From Clostridiales bacterium (lineage in GTDB: Bacteria; Bacillota; Clostridia; Oscillospirales; Oscillospiraceae): DNA of 64,000 nucleotides. Shown here one piece after another: positions 1 to 10,356 of this stretch. The notes below the pieces were generated by a model. The model was not told the DNA's origin and did not search any database. It saw only the letters and a list, made by a program, of their open reading frames with translations. The stretch spans positions 1 to 64,000 of the forward strand of contig JAQXJB010000026.1 of the NCBI GenBank assembly GCA_029008095.1, in the 5' to 3' direction. The position numbers and the translations under genes are program-made. The first letter of the stretch is position 1. The number at the start of each line of letters is the position of its first letter.

Positions 1-105
1 ATGAAACGCTACTTACGGCGATCCAACCGGATTCCCATGTCTGTTCTAGGCTGGAAAACGCCTATGCAGAAGCGGCAGGAGCTGGAAGCCGCCCGATTTT
101 GCTGA
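1..105 (+). pseudogene. 3' end of a probable DDE/integrase-core transposase (cut by window edge)
   Basis: The first frame is open from base 1 to a TGA at 103-105 and gives 34 residues ending in VLGWKTPMQKRQELEAARFC. The pattern (N/S-R-x-P-x-x-V-L-G-W-K-T-P-x-x-K-R) resembles the extreme C terminus of integrase-core transposases, where a 'lGgkTPlek' segment closes the protein. The rest of the gene would lie left of the window, so I cannot tell an intact element from a remnant. A strong inverted repeat begins inside the last codons and may be the element end or a terminator. The family call rests on this short tail only. Confidence 0.4.
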
Positions 106-144
106 CGCTGGTTGGGCTTCGCCCTCCCGCCGTCAGCAAAATCG
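94..144. repeat. 14-bp perfect inverted repeat with nested hairpin
   Basis: CGATTTTGCTGACG at 94-107 is the exact reverse complement of 131-144. The 23-nt loop holds a second hairpin, GGGC-TTC-GCCC. The left arm contains the stop codon of the transposase-like frame. It could be a terminator, although it has no T-run, or a structured end of an insertion element. Confidence 0.7.
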
Positions 145-212
145 CTCTTCTAAACTTGAAACTCTGTCGCGTTTTCGTGGTCTCACATCATTGACAAACC
201 TACAGAAATATA

Positions 213-1112
213 TCAGACCAGATAGGGGTTACTGTCCGTAAAAAAATGCTCGTCTACCTCCACAGGTGCGCCGTACTTGCCTATCATAACGAAGATGGGT
301 CTGTCTTCTCCGTTGCTGGTCATAGTGCCGAAGCCACGTCCAACGCTGTACATTCTGTCCCAATTGTCAAGGAAGCAGAGTGTATCGCTGCGGAATCCGA
401 CTTTTTCGCCCAGGATCTTCTCCATGTTCTGTTCGGTAACGCTTACCAGATACATGCCTTCCTTTATTCTTACATAGTAGGCAGGCTCATCGGGACCGGG
501 AAGAGCCTTCATCATTTCGTTAAACATTGTATTTGTGGCTTCCGCTTCCTTGCTTCTTATGTCATCCTTGGGATAGCCAATGCGGTACCAGTTGGGATGA
601 TAATAAACATGAACGGTAGAAAGCTCATGACCGTAGGTCCACTTAACGGCGGTTCCGGCGACCTCGTCAGTAAAGCCGTGTCTGCGGCGGTCAGTGTGTT
701 CCTTGCCCTCGATTTTTATGTATCCGAAGCCAAAGTGGCTGTCGATGAGGTAGGGGTAATAGGGGTTCTCGCCAATGGGGCAGCGCAGGAAGGTGACAAG
801 CTCCTGGTCAAGGTCGATGACCCAGGTGTGGTTGCTGCGCATATTGCCCTCAGTGGTGCAGTAGGTAACGAGATAGGTGCGGTCATCAGACTTGCGGCAC
901 TCATATTCAGCCTCGACCATCTCGCTGCCTCCGCGGATCGCCCATTCAACAGTTGTCTCGCCGGTAAAGTTCAGAACGGCGTCGCCGCATTCCTCATTGG
1001 TATCAATGACGAAGTGGAACGTCTTGCCTGCCAGCTCAAAGCACTTGGGGGGAGTATACTGTCCGATAGACTTCGAGCTTGCTATGGGAGCATATTTTTC
1101 GATAAGGTTCAT
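213..1112 (-). CDS. MoaF-family protein (lipocalin-like N and C domains)
   Basis: 299 residues from the ATG at 1112, chosen because AGGAGG lies 6-8 nt upstream; an upstream in-frame ATG at 1151 lacks such a site. The N half (FELAGKTFHF..., ETTVEWAI) and C half (GFTDEVAGTAVKWTYG, STVHVYYHPNWYRIGYP) fit the two-domain MoaF family, small beta-barrel proteins first found beside molybdopterin genes. No Moco gene is nearby, and the biochemical role of the family is not settled. No signal peptide or membrane segment is visible. It stands alone, divergent from murD. The family call is by motif memory and moderately sure; the function is unknown. Confidence 0.55.
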   Translation of the reverse strand: MNLIEKYAPIASSKSIGQYTPPKCFELAGKTFHFVIDTNEECGDAVLNFTGETTVEWAIRGGSEMVEAEYECRKSDDRTYLVTYCTTEGNMRSNHTWVIDLDQELVTFLRCPIGENPYYPYLIDSHFGFGYIKIEGKEHTDRRRHGFTDEVAGTAVKWTYGHELSTVHVYYHPNWYRIGYPKDDIRSKEAEATNTMFNEMMKALPGPDEPAYYVRIKEGMYLVSVTEQNMEKILGEKVGFRSDTLCFLDNWDRMYSVGRGFGTMTSNGEDRPIFVMIGKYGAPVEVDEHFFTDSNPYLV

Positions 1113-1224
1113 AGCGGTTCCTCCTATGATGTATTTGCAAAAATTATACAATATTATTTATATTTGGTCAATTATATTTTATAGTTATGTCACAAGTGAA
1201 GCCTGCAATTTGCGATAACTTTGA

Positions 1225-1253
1225 TTGCTATTTTTCTCATTTGGTTATATAAT
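1225..1253 (+). promoter_or_regulatory. putative sigma-A promoter for murD
   Basis: TTGCTA at 1225-1230 and TATAAT at 1248-1253 are separated by 17 nt and lie about 95 nt before the murD start. Transcription from here would include the conserved leader motif at 1274-1338. Confidence 0.55.
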
Positions 1254-1273
1254 ACTTTATCAGAAATTATTTG

Positions 1274-1338
1274 ATGCCATATTTTTATATAAGGCATTTT
1301 CATTTCTATTTGTGCCGCCCGGTGCGGCGGAACGGGGG
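1274..1338 (+). promoter_or_regulatory. leader motif, copy 1 (upstream of murD)
   Basis: A hairpin (ATGCC 1274-1278 with GGCAT 1293-1297, plus inner ATAT/ATAT) is followed by CATTTCTATTTGTGCCGC (1301-1318), the loop CCGGT, GCGGC (1324-1328) and a GGAACGGGGGA segment that serves as the murD ribosome-binding site. The same arrangement occurs at 52281-52344 before an unrelated gene. The 18-nt core and the GCGGCGGAA-Y-GGGGGA block are identical, while both hairpins differ in sequence or loop. I do not recognise it as a named RNA family. Confidence 0.6.
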
Positions 1339-1346
1339 AAATTTAT

Positions 1347-2720
1347 ATGCAACTGCAGGAATATATCAGCGGTCTGAGCGGCAAACGAGTGGCCGTTATC
1401 GGCGTCGGGGTGAGCAATACGCCCCTTATAGAGCTGCTGCTGGATAACGGTGTTTCCGTAACAGCCTGCGACAGAAATACAAGAGATAAATTCGGCGCTC
1501 TGGCCGACAGACTTGAAGCAAAGGGCGCAGAGCTTCGCCTTGGAAATGATTATCTTTGCGGCCTCGACCATGACGTTATTTTCAAGACACCGGGTATGCG
1601 TCCGGATATCCCGGAGCTGCTGGCGGCGAGGGAGCGGGGAAGTGTGATCACCTCTGAAATGGAGGTCTTTTTCGAGGTCTGTCCCTGCAAAATCATTGCC
1701 GTGACCGGCAGCGACGGAAAGACAACGACCACCACCATAATTGCCAAGCTGCTGGAAGCCGCCAGATATAAGGTGCATCTGGGCGGAAATATCGGCAAGC
1801 CCCTTCTTGCCGAGGCGGACAGTATAGGCGTTCATGACTATGCCGTAGTGGAGCTTTCATCCTTCCAGCTTATGACCATGAAGCGCAGCGCGAATGTTGC
1901 CGTAGTCACAAATATTGCGCCCAACCACTTGGATTACCATACCTCCATGGACGAATATACCCAGTCCAAGAAGAATATTTACGCTTTTCAGGATCCCTCC
2001 GACCTGCTGGTGCTTAACGCGGACAATGAAGTTACTGCTGCGGCAATGGGCGAGGCAAAGGGGAAACTTCGCAGCTTCAGCCGCCGTAACAGCGTCAAAA
2101 ACGGCTGCTGGTTCGATGGAGATAGTATATGGTACAGCAACGGTAAGTTTGATTTGAAGATAGTATCTCGCAAGAATATAAAGCTCCCCGGACTCCACAA
2201 TGTGGAGAACTATATGGCCGCCTTCGCTGCGGTAATGGACATCGTCGGAGAGAATGTGTGCCGCAGGGTAGCCGCGGAGTTCGGCGGAGTTGAGCACCGC
2301 ATTGAGCTTGTGCGTGAAAAGGACGGCGTACGCTATTATAACGATTCCATCGCTTCCAGCCCGAGCCGCAGTATCGCGGGGCTGAAGTCCTTCGATGAAA
2401 AGGTCATTCTCATAGCCGGCGGTTATGATAAGCACATTCCCTATGACGTTCTCGGACCGGTGATCTGCGAGCGGGTAAAAAAGCTGGTGCTGGTCGGTGC
2501 GACCTCGCCAAAGATAAAGGAGGCTGTTCTTGCCTGCGAGGATGAGCAGAAGCCGGAGATATACGAGCACGAGGATTTCGAGACTGCCATCCGTGCCGCC
2601 GCGGCTCTTGCCGAGGCGGGCGATGTGGTTATTCTTTCTCCTGCCAGCGCGTCATTTGATCTTTTCAAGAACTTTATGGAGCGCGGAGAGCGCTTTCGCG
2701 AGATAGTAAATTCACTTTGA
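1347..2720 (+). CDS. murD: UDP-N-acetylmuramoyl-L-alanine--D-glutamate ligase
   Basis: Adds D-glutamate to UDP-MurNAc-L-Ala in cytoplasmic peptidoglycan precursor synthesis. 457 residues, the normal family length. It has an N-terminal Rossmann motif GVGVSN (19-24), the Mur-ligase ATP loop VTGSDGKTT (119-127), a SSFQL segment near 175, NHLDYH near 197 and the C-terminal NDSIASSPSR near 336. The ATG is preceded by GGGGGAAATTTAT. It sits far from murC (53.9 kb) and is followed 14 nt later by two peptidase genes, so it is not in a classical dcw cluster. Its leader carries a conserved RNA motif, which suggests post-transcriptional control. Confidence 0.96.
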   Translation: MQLQEYISGLSGKRVAVIGVGVSNTPLIELLLDNGVSVTACDRNTRDKFGALADRLEAKGAELRLGNDYLCGLDHDVIFKTPGMRPDIPELLAARERGSVITSEMEVFFEVCPCKIIAVTGSDGKTTTTTIIAKLLEAARYKVHLGGNIGKPLLAEADSIGVHDYAVVELSSFQLMTMKRSANVAVVTNIAPNHLDYHTSMDEYTQSKKNIYAFQDPSDLLVLNADNEVTAAAMGEAKGKLRSFSRRNSVKNGCWFDGDSIWYSNGKFDLKIVSRKNIKLPGLHNVENYMAAFAAVMDIVGENVCRRVAAEFGGVEHRIELVREKDGVRYYNDSIASSPSRSIAGLKSFDEKVILIAGGYDKHIPYDVLGPVICERVKKLVLVGATSPKIKEAVLACEDEQKPEIYEHEDFETAIRAAAALAEAGDVVILSPASASFDLFKNFMERGERFREIVNSL

Positions 2721-2734
2721 ATGGAGATATAAAA

Positions 2735-3775
2735 ATGGAGCTTAGAAAAATTATTAAAGAATTTTCCGCTCTTTCCGCCCCTTCCGGCAGCGAAACTCCT
2801 GCTGCGGAGCGTATAAAGGAGCTGCTTGATCCTCTGGTGGACGAGATGAAAACAGACGCCATGGGCAACCTCATCGGAGTTAAGAAATGCGGAATTGAGG
2901 GTGCGCCGCGAGTGCTGCTGGATGCTCATATGGACGAGGTAGGTTTTATCGTAACAGAAGCTGTGGAGGGCTTTTTGAAGTTTGCCACCATTGGCGGAGT
3001 GGACGCGCGTATGCTGCCCGGCCGTGAGGTCACAGTTCTGGCTGATGAACCTCTTTACGGAGTTATTGCCTGCCTGCCGCCCCATGTGCTGAGCGCCGAA
3101 GAGAGGGAACAGGCCATAAAGGTGAAGGACCTTTATATTGATATCGGCTGCTCTCAGGAGGAAGCTGAGAAGCGCGTTCCTCCCGGCACCTACGGCGTGT
3201 TCCGTGGAGACGCATTCGACCTTGGCAGCGATTATATCTGCGGCAAGGCTATGGATGACCGCATGTGCGTTGCCATGCTGCTGAAGGTTATGGAGAATCT
3301 TAAGGATGTAAAGCTGAACTATGACCTTTATTTCATGGCCAGTGTTCAGGAGGAGCTGGGCTGCCGCGGCGCGGAGGCTGCCGCCTTTGGCATAGCTCCG
3401 GATTACTGCATTGCGGTGGACGTTACCTTTGCATCCACTCCGGACTATTCCGGAGCTGATACATTTAAGGCAGGCTGCGGCGCGGTAATAACCGTCGGCC
3501 CCAATGTAAACCGGCGCATGTCTGACGCGCTTATGAGCTACTGTAAAGAGAAAGAGATTGGATACAAGATAGAGGTTGCTCCAAGACATTCCGGTACCAA
3601 CGCATGGCCCATTCAGGTGTCCCGGGAGGGAGTATGCACCGGTATTCTCTCCGTGCCGCTGAAGTATATGCACAGCCCTGTTGAGATTGTGAAGCTTTCA
3701 GACGCGGAGACCGGCGTCGAGCTGCTTACCGGATTCCTTAGGGACTATTTTGAAAGGGGTGTCATCCATGCTTAA
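2735..3775 (+). CDS. M42-family metallo-aminopeptidase (copy A)
   Basis: 346 residues from the ATG at 2735 (GGAG 10 nt upstream); a TTG at 2717 overlapping the murD stop is less likely. Family M42 enzymes are cytosolic two-metal aminopeptidases that form tetrahedral shells and trim peptides. Metal and catalytic motifs are present: DAHMDEVGF, KAMDDRM, VQEELGCRGA, AVDVTFA, and RHSGTNAWPIQVS with MHSPVE near the C terminus. It overlaps the next gene, a paralogue, by 8 nt. The two proteins may have different specificities or co-assemble; that is inference. Older annotations call this family endoglucanase. Confidence 0.9.
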   Translation: MELRKIIKEFSALSAPSGSETPAAERIKELLDPLVDEMKTDAMGNLIGVKKCGIEGAPRVLLDAHMDEVGFIVTEAVEGFLKFATIGGVDARMLPGREVTVLADEPLYGVIACLPPHVLSAEEREQAIKVKDLYIDIGCSQEEAEKRVPPGTYGVFRGDAFDLGSDYICGKAMDDRMCVAMLLKVMENLKDVKLNYDLYFMASVQEELGCRGAEAAAFGIAPDYCIAVDVTFASTPDYSGADTFKAGCGAVITVGPNVNRRMSDALMSYCKEKEIGYKIEVAPRHSGTNAWPIQVSREGVCTGILSVPLKYMHSPVEIVKLSDAETGVELLTGFLRDYFERGVIHA

Positions 3776-4784
3776 AACGCTCAAAGAGCTCTGCGCCCTG
3801 CCCGGCGTCTCCGGACGCGAGGACAAGGTGCGCGAATATATTATTGCCACGGCTGAGCCCTACGCAGACGAGATAAAGACCGATGCTATGGGAAATGTGC
3901 TCGTGTTCAAAAAGGGTCTTGCGCGGCCTAAAAGCACCGTCATGCTCGCCGCTCATATGGACGAGGTTGGCGTTATCATCAACGAAATAACCGAGGATGG
4001 CTACCTGAAGTTCGATTTCATAGGAGGCATTGACCGCAGAGTTGTTATCGGCAAGAAGGTTTATATCGGCGAAGCCGCCGTACCCGGTATATTGGGTATA
4101 AAAGCTTTCCATTTGGTGGACAAGTCCGAGGAGGACCGCATCCCCAAGGTCAAGGAAATGTATATCGATATCGGCGCCAATAACCGCGAGGAAGCGGAAG
4201 CAAAGATAAACATAGGTGACGTGGGCTGCTTCGACCCTTCTGTTGTGGAATTCGGAGAAGGCTACCTTAAAGCCAAGGCCATCGATGACAGAATAGGCTG
4301 TACGGTAATGCTGGAGCTTATCGCCTCAGAGCTGCCTGTTGACACATGGTTTGCCTTCACTGTGCAGGAGGAGGTGGGCTGCCGCGGCGCGTTCGGCGCA
4401 GCATTTGCCCTGAAGCCCGAGATAGCGCTCGTTATCGAAGGCACTACCGCCGCTGACCTGCCGTCACAGAAGGGAGCTGCCAAGGTATGTATTCCAGGAA
4501 ACGGACCGGTTGTACCCTTCATGGATGGCGGCGCTGTATATGACCGCAAGCTCTTTGAGCGCCTGCGCGACCTTGCCGTGGCTAACGATATACCCTGGCA
4601 GACCAAGACCTATATCTCCGGCGGTACCGACGCCCAGGCCATCCAGCGCTCGCGCGCAGGAGTACGCGTGGCAGCTATCTCCGCCGCCCTGAGATATATC
4701 CACTCTCCCTCAAGTGTGGGCTGTTTAAGAGACTTTGATAATATGCTCAGGCTGGCAAGGCTTTTCCTCGAAGATTTGAAGTAA
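3768..4784 (+). CDS. M42-family metallo-aminopeptidase (copy B)
   Basis: 338 residues. The ATG at 3768 overlaps the stop of copy A by 8 nt and has AAAGGGGTG upstream, so translation is probably coupled. It carries the same motif set as copy A: AAHMDEVGV, KAIDDRIGC, VQEEVGCRGA, VIEGTTAAD, SGGTDAQAIQ and YIHSPSS. The paralogues are clearly diverged, which argues for an old duplication or two subfamilies kept as a pair. The likely role is intracellular peptide degradation. Confidence 0.9.
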   Translation: MLKTLKELCALPGVSGREDKVREYIIATAEPYADEIKTDAMGNVLVFKKGLARPKSTVMLAAHMDEVGVIINEITEDGYLKFDFIGGIDRRVVIGKKVYIGEAAVPGILGIKAFHLVDKSEEDRIPKVKEMYIDIGANNREEAEAKINIGDVGCFDPSVVEFGEGYLKAKAIDDRIGCTVMLELIASELPVDTWFAFTVQEEVGCRGAFGAAFALKPEIALVIEGTTAADLPSQKGAAKVCIPGNGPVVPFMDGGAVYDRKLFERLRDLAVANDIPWQTKTYISGGTDAQAIQRSRAGVRVAAISAALRYIHSPSSVGCLRDFDNMLRLARLFLEDLK

Positions 4785-4831
4785 TACCGTACAAGCGGCA
4801 TGACATAAAATGACACAGGAGGTGTAAGCCT

Positions 4832-7524
<2,693 letters not shown>

Positions 7525-7547
7525 GGTTAAAAAATGCGTTTTTGCGG

Positions 7548-7576
7548 TTGACAAAACCGGGAAAGCATGCTAATAT
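7548..7576 (+). promoter_or_regulatory. promoter of tRNA-Ser
   Basis: TTGACA at 7548-7553, a 17-nt spacer and TAATAT at 7571-7576, ending 18 nt before the tRNA. An overlapping TATAAT at 7574-7579 would need a 20-nt spacer. Confidence 0.6.
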
Positions 7577-7594
7577 AATTTGCGTTCGGCAAAT

Positions 7595-7686
7595 GGAGAA
7601 GTACCCAAGAGGCCGAAGGGGCTCCCCTGCTAAGGGAGTAGTGTGTGATAAACGCAGCGAGGGTTCAAATCCCTCCTTCTCCGCCA
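7595..7686 (+). tRNA. tRNA-Ser, anticodon GCU, CCA encoded
   Basis: The acceptor stem GGAGAAG (7595-7601) pairs with CTTCTCC (7676-7682), with discriminator G and encoded CCA at 7684-7686. The anticodon arm is CTCCC-CTGCTAA-GGGAG, giving anticodon GCU for AGC/AGU serine codons. A long variable arm (GTAGTGTGTGATAAACGC) and the T-arm GAGGG-TTCAAAT-CCCTC identify a class II serine tRNA. Confidence 0.97.
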
Positions 7687-7719
7687 AAAATCCTTCATGC
7701 GTAAGCATGAAGGATTTTT
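7686..7719 (+). terminator. terminator after tRNA-Ser
   Basis: AAAAATCCTTCATGC (7686-7700) and GCATGAAGGATTTTT (7705-7719) form a perfect 15-bp stem with a GTAA tetraloop. The symmetry would let it stop transcription in both directions. Confidence 0.9.
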
Positions 7720-7789
7720 ACTTATTCCTCTTTTCGCAGACGAGTGGAAAGACTGCCTGACGGTATCTATAATGTCGCAATCATACGTA

Positions 7790-7843
7790 AATGAACACCA
7801 ATCTTGATACAGTGTAGTGTAACGATTGGTGTTCATTTTCTTT
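7790..7843. terminator. second hairpin in the tRNA-MarR gap
   Basis: AATGAACACCAATC (7790-7803) pairs perfectly with 7824-7837 around a 20-nt loop and is followed by TTCTTTTTG. It may be a leftover terminator of a lost gene or the end of an inserted segment. Confidence 0.65.
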
Positions 7844-7888
7844 TTGTAAAAAGGCTTAATTTTCAAGGCTTTCCTTTTTGATGATTAA

Positions 7889-7940
7889 AAGCTCCACGGT
7901 TATAGAAAAACGATTACCGTGGAGCTTGGTGCTTTTTTTT
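7889..7940 (+). terminator. third hairpin and T-run before the MarR cassette
   Basis: AAGCTCCACGGT (7889-7900) pairs with ACCGTGGAGCTT (7916-7927), and a run of eight T residues begins at 7933. The next promoter (TTGACA, 7942) starts directly afterwards, so the cassette is well insulated from the tRNA. Confidence 0.75.
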
Positions 7941-7941
7941 C

Positions 7942-7990
7942 TTGACAAAACCATAATTAAGTAGTTAAATAGTTTTAAAACAAACTGTTT
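7942..7990 (+). promoter_or_regulatory. promoter and putative operator of the first MarR gene
   Basis: TTGACA (7942-7947), a 17-nt spacer and TTAAAT (7965-7970). Overlapping the -10 region is ATAGTTTTAAAACAAACTG (7969-7987). Nearly the same sequence, ATAGTTTGAAAACAAACAG, stands at 8498-8516 before the second regulator gene. The shared, partly palindromic element placed at a promoter fits a MarR-type autoregulatory operator. Confidence 0.55.
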
Positions 7991-8024
7991 TTATCAAAGC
8001 TTATGGCAGAAAGCAGGTGATGAT

Positions 8025-8462
8025 ATGGTACAGAAGCCGATAGAGTTTGTACTGAAAGGCGGCGAATTCAGAAAATACTCTGACGCTAAATTTGCGCTGC
8101 TGAGAAAACAATATGATATGAAAAGGGCTGAGTTTGAGGTCATATACTATCTTTCAATGTGTAGGGAAGAGGATTCGCTGGTAAATGTATCAGAATTTCT
8201 GAATGCAAACAAGGGACATATTTCCGCTACGATATACGGATTGACCGAAAAAGGCTATATCAGCTCAGTTCATGACAAAAACGACCGCAGATATATGCAT
8301 TTCAGTCTTACGGACAAAGGGAGAGAGGTTGCGGCTGATATTCAGAGCGTCTGGAAAGACATAAAAAATGAATTATATTATGGGTTGTCTGATGAAGAAA
8401 TAGACTCGTTCAAGCAGATTTTTCTTAAGATATGTAAAAATATTGAGCACTTTATTGCATAA
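8025..8462 (+). CDS. MarR-family transcriptional regulator (1)
   Basis: 145 residues, the usual MarR length. The winged-helix core runs from about 35 to 110: EFEVIYYLSMC, VSEFLNANKGHISATIYGLTEKGYI as helix-turn-helix, and DKNDRRYMHFSLTDKGREV as the wing, with the typical D-x-R-D/R wing signature. The flanking helices would make the dimer interface. The AGCAGGTGAT upstream supports the ATG. It is the first gene of a cassette with a second MarR-like gene and citrate synthase; a shared upstream motif suggests it controls both transcripts. The effector is unknown. Confidence 0.85.
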   Translation: MVQKPIEFVLKGGEFRKYSDAKFALLRKQYDMKRAEFEVIYYLSMCREEDSLVNVSEFLNANKGHISATIYGLTEKGYISSVHDKNDRRYMHFSLTDKGREVAADIQSVWKDIKNELYYGLSDEEIDSFKQIFLKICKNIEHFIA

Positions 8463-8497
8463 AATATATTTGCGCGAGTACTTATATTTTTAATTAT

Positions 8498-8516
8498 ATA
8501 GTTTGAAAACAAACAG
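8498..8516 (+). promoter_or_regulatory. second copy of the putative MarR operator
   Basis: ATAGTTTGAAAACAAACAG matches the element at 7969-7987 at 17 of 19 positions. It lies 34 nt before the likely start of the second regulator, where it could repress the downstream pair. Confidence 0.5.
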
Positions 8517-8549
8517 TATGAAACTAAAACAATGAAAGAGGCGATAAGA

Positions 8550-9044
8550 ATGGCAGAAAATATAGAACCTATGAAGGAGATAGCGCATGAGATAACCTAC
8601 CGAAGATATTTACTTTCCAAGGACGATGCGAAATATATGTTCAAGGATATAAATATCGCAGAGTATATCGTTCTTCACTATATGTGCGAGCAGAAAGAAA
8701 AGGATTCGATATATTCGGATAAGATCTACCTAAGTGAGATCTCGGAAAAGCTTAACCTTCCCATAAGAAAGACCTCAAAGCTGATTAGGGAAATGAACGG
8801 AAAAAATCTTGTAGAATGGGATCATGACGGCAACGGAAAGGACGGCACGTATGTCACGATAACCGAGCACGGAATGAAAGTGTTTGAAGAGACCGACGGC
8901 AGGCTGAGAGAATTTTACACAAGGATACTTGAGAAGTTAGGTAAGGAAAAGGTAGTGGAGCTTCTTCAGCTTATGAAGGAGTTTGATTCGGTGATGAGAA
9001 CCGAGCTGGAGCAGATGGAGGATAACAATGAAACCGATGATTGA
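8550..9044 (+). CDS. MarR-like winged-helix regulator (2)
   Basis: 164 residues from the ATG at 8550, preferred over the ATG at 8532 because AGAGG lies 9 nt upstream of it. The middle of the protein has a winged-helix pattern: NIAEYIVLHYMCEQ, YLSEISEKLNLPIRKTSKLIREMNGKNLV as HTH, and a GTYVTITEHGMKVFE wing, followed by a long C-terminal helix. It overlaps the citrate synthase start by 17 nt, so the two are translationally coupled. That coupling suggests it regulates, or senses the output of, the citrate synthase step. The assignment to MarR rests on fold pattern, not a strong signature. Confidence 0.7.
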   Translation: MAENIEPMKEIAHEITYRRYLLSKDDAKYMFKDINIAEYIVLHYMCEQKEKDSIYSDKIYLSEISEKLNLPIRKTSKLIREMNGKNLVEWDHDGNGKDGTYVTITEHGMKVFEETDGRLREFYTRILEKLGKEKVVELLQLMKEFDSVMRTELEQMEDNNETDD

Positions 9045-10356
9045 ATATATGACTGAACTGGAATGCTCATGCCGGAAAAACGATTTTATCGACCGCAGAC
9101 TATATGATGAATACGACATCAATCAGGGGCTTCGTGACGAAAAGGGAAACGGCGTTCTTACCGGTCTTACAAATATCTCTCTTATTAAGTCATACGAGGT
9201 CAAAAACGGTGCAAAAAAGCCTTGCGACGGAGAGCTGTGGTACAGGGGATATCGTGTTGAAGACCTCATCAATATGCTTGGCAGTGATGAGATGGGATAT
9301 GAAAAAACAGCATATCTGCTTCTTACGGGCGAATTGCCGAATGAAAACCAATTTGCTGAGTTCCATTCTGCAATAGGAATCCTGATGGCTCTTCCCACAA
9401 ACTTTACCCGTGATGTTATCATGAAAGCTCCGACTGAAGATATAATGAATACAATGACAAGAAGCATACTGACGCTTGCTTCCTATGACCGGGATCTTAA
9501 AAATGCTTCTCTTGACAATAATATTCGTCAGTGTCTTCAACTGATAAGTCAGTTCCCGACGCTTGCTGTATATGCATATAACGCATATACCCACTATCAG
9601 AATCTTGAAAGTATGTTTATTCATTACCCCGATCCTGATCTGTCCCCTGCTGAAAACATTCTTACTATGCTTCGTCCTGATAAGAAGTATACAAAGACCG
9701 AAGCTAAGGTGCTTGATACAGCTCTGTTACTCCATATGGAGCACGGCGGAGGAAACAATTCAACCTTTACCACAAGAGTAGTTACATCGTCCGGTTCAGA
9801 TACATATTCAACTATAGCGGCGGCAATGTGTTCTCTTAAAGGTCCTAAGCACGGTGGTGCAAACATAAAGGTAATGGATATGATGGCGGATATTTCAAAG
9901 AATATAAAAGACGCAGAAGATGATGAGGAGCTTATTTCCTACCTCGAAAAGATTCTTGACAGTGAAACCTTTGACCGCAAGGGACTGATATATGGAATGG
10001 GACACGCGGTCTACACGCTTTCAGACCCGAGAGAAAAGATTCTTAAAAGCTATGTAAAACAGCTTGCCGCAGAAAAGAACAGAACAGACGAATTCCGCCT
10101 TTACGAGCAGGTAGAGCGGCTTGCTCCGCAGGTAATCATGAGCAGAAAGCATAACCGCAGTGGCGTCTGCCCGAACGTGGACTTTTACAGCGGCTTTGTT
10201 TATGATATGCTTGGTATCCCGAAAGAACTTTACACCGCGATATTTGCAGTTGCAAGAATAGTCGGATGGAGCGCTCACCGCATAGAGGAAATAGTATGTA
10301 CCGATAAGATAATAAGGCCGGCATACATGAGCGTTATGAAGAAGAAGGAAGCATAA
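9028..10356 (+). CDS. citrate synthase
   Basis: 442 residues starting at the ATG behind GGAGGATAACA. Citrate synthase family motifs are present: ISLIKSYE, LWYRGYRVEDLI, LLHMEHGGGNNSTFTTRVV, AAMCSLKGPKHGGANIKV, GLIYGMGHAVYTLSDPRE and SGVCPNVDFYSGFVYDMLGIP. These include the catalytic histidines (EHGGG, GMGHAVY) and the C-terminal aspartate (NVDFYSG). It condenses oxaloacetate and acetyl-CoA, supplying 2-oxoglutarate for glutamate synthesis in anaerobes; a 2-methylcitrate role cannot be excluded. No aconitase or isocitrate dehydrogenase gene is adjacent. It is translationally coupled to a MarR-like regulator, an unusual setting. Confidence 0.9.
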   Translation: MKPMIEYMTELECSCRKNDFIDRRLYDEYDINQGLRDEKGNGVLTGLTNISLIKSYEVKNGAKKPCDGELWYRGYRVEDLINMLGSDEMGYEKTAYLLLTGELPNENQFAEFHSAIGILMALPTNFTRDVIMKAPTEDIMNTMTRSILTLASYDRDLKNASLDNNIRQCLQLISQFPTLAVYAYNAYTHYQNLESMFIHYPDPDLSPAENILTMLRPDKKYTKTEAKVLDTALLLHMEHGGGNNSTFTTRVVTSSGSDTYSTIAAAMCSLKGPKHGGANIKVMDMMADISKNIKDAEDDEELISYLEKILDSETFDRKGLIYGMGHAVYTLSDPREKILKSYVKQLAAEKNRTDEFRLYEQVERLAPQVIMSRKHNRSGVCPNVDFYSGFVYDMLGIPKELYTAIFAVARIVGWSAHRIEEIVCTDKIIRPAYMSVMKKKEA

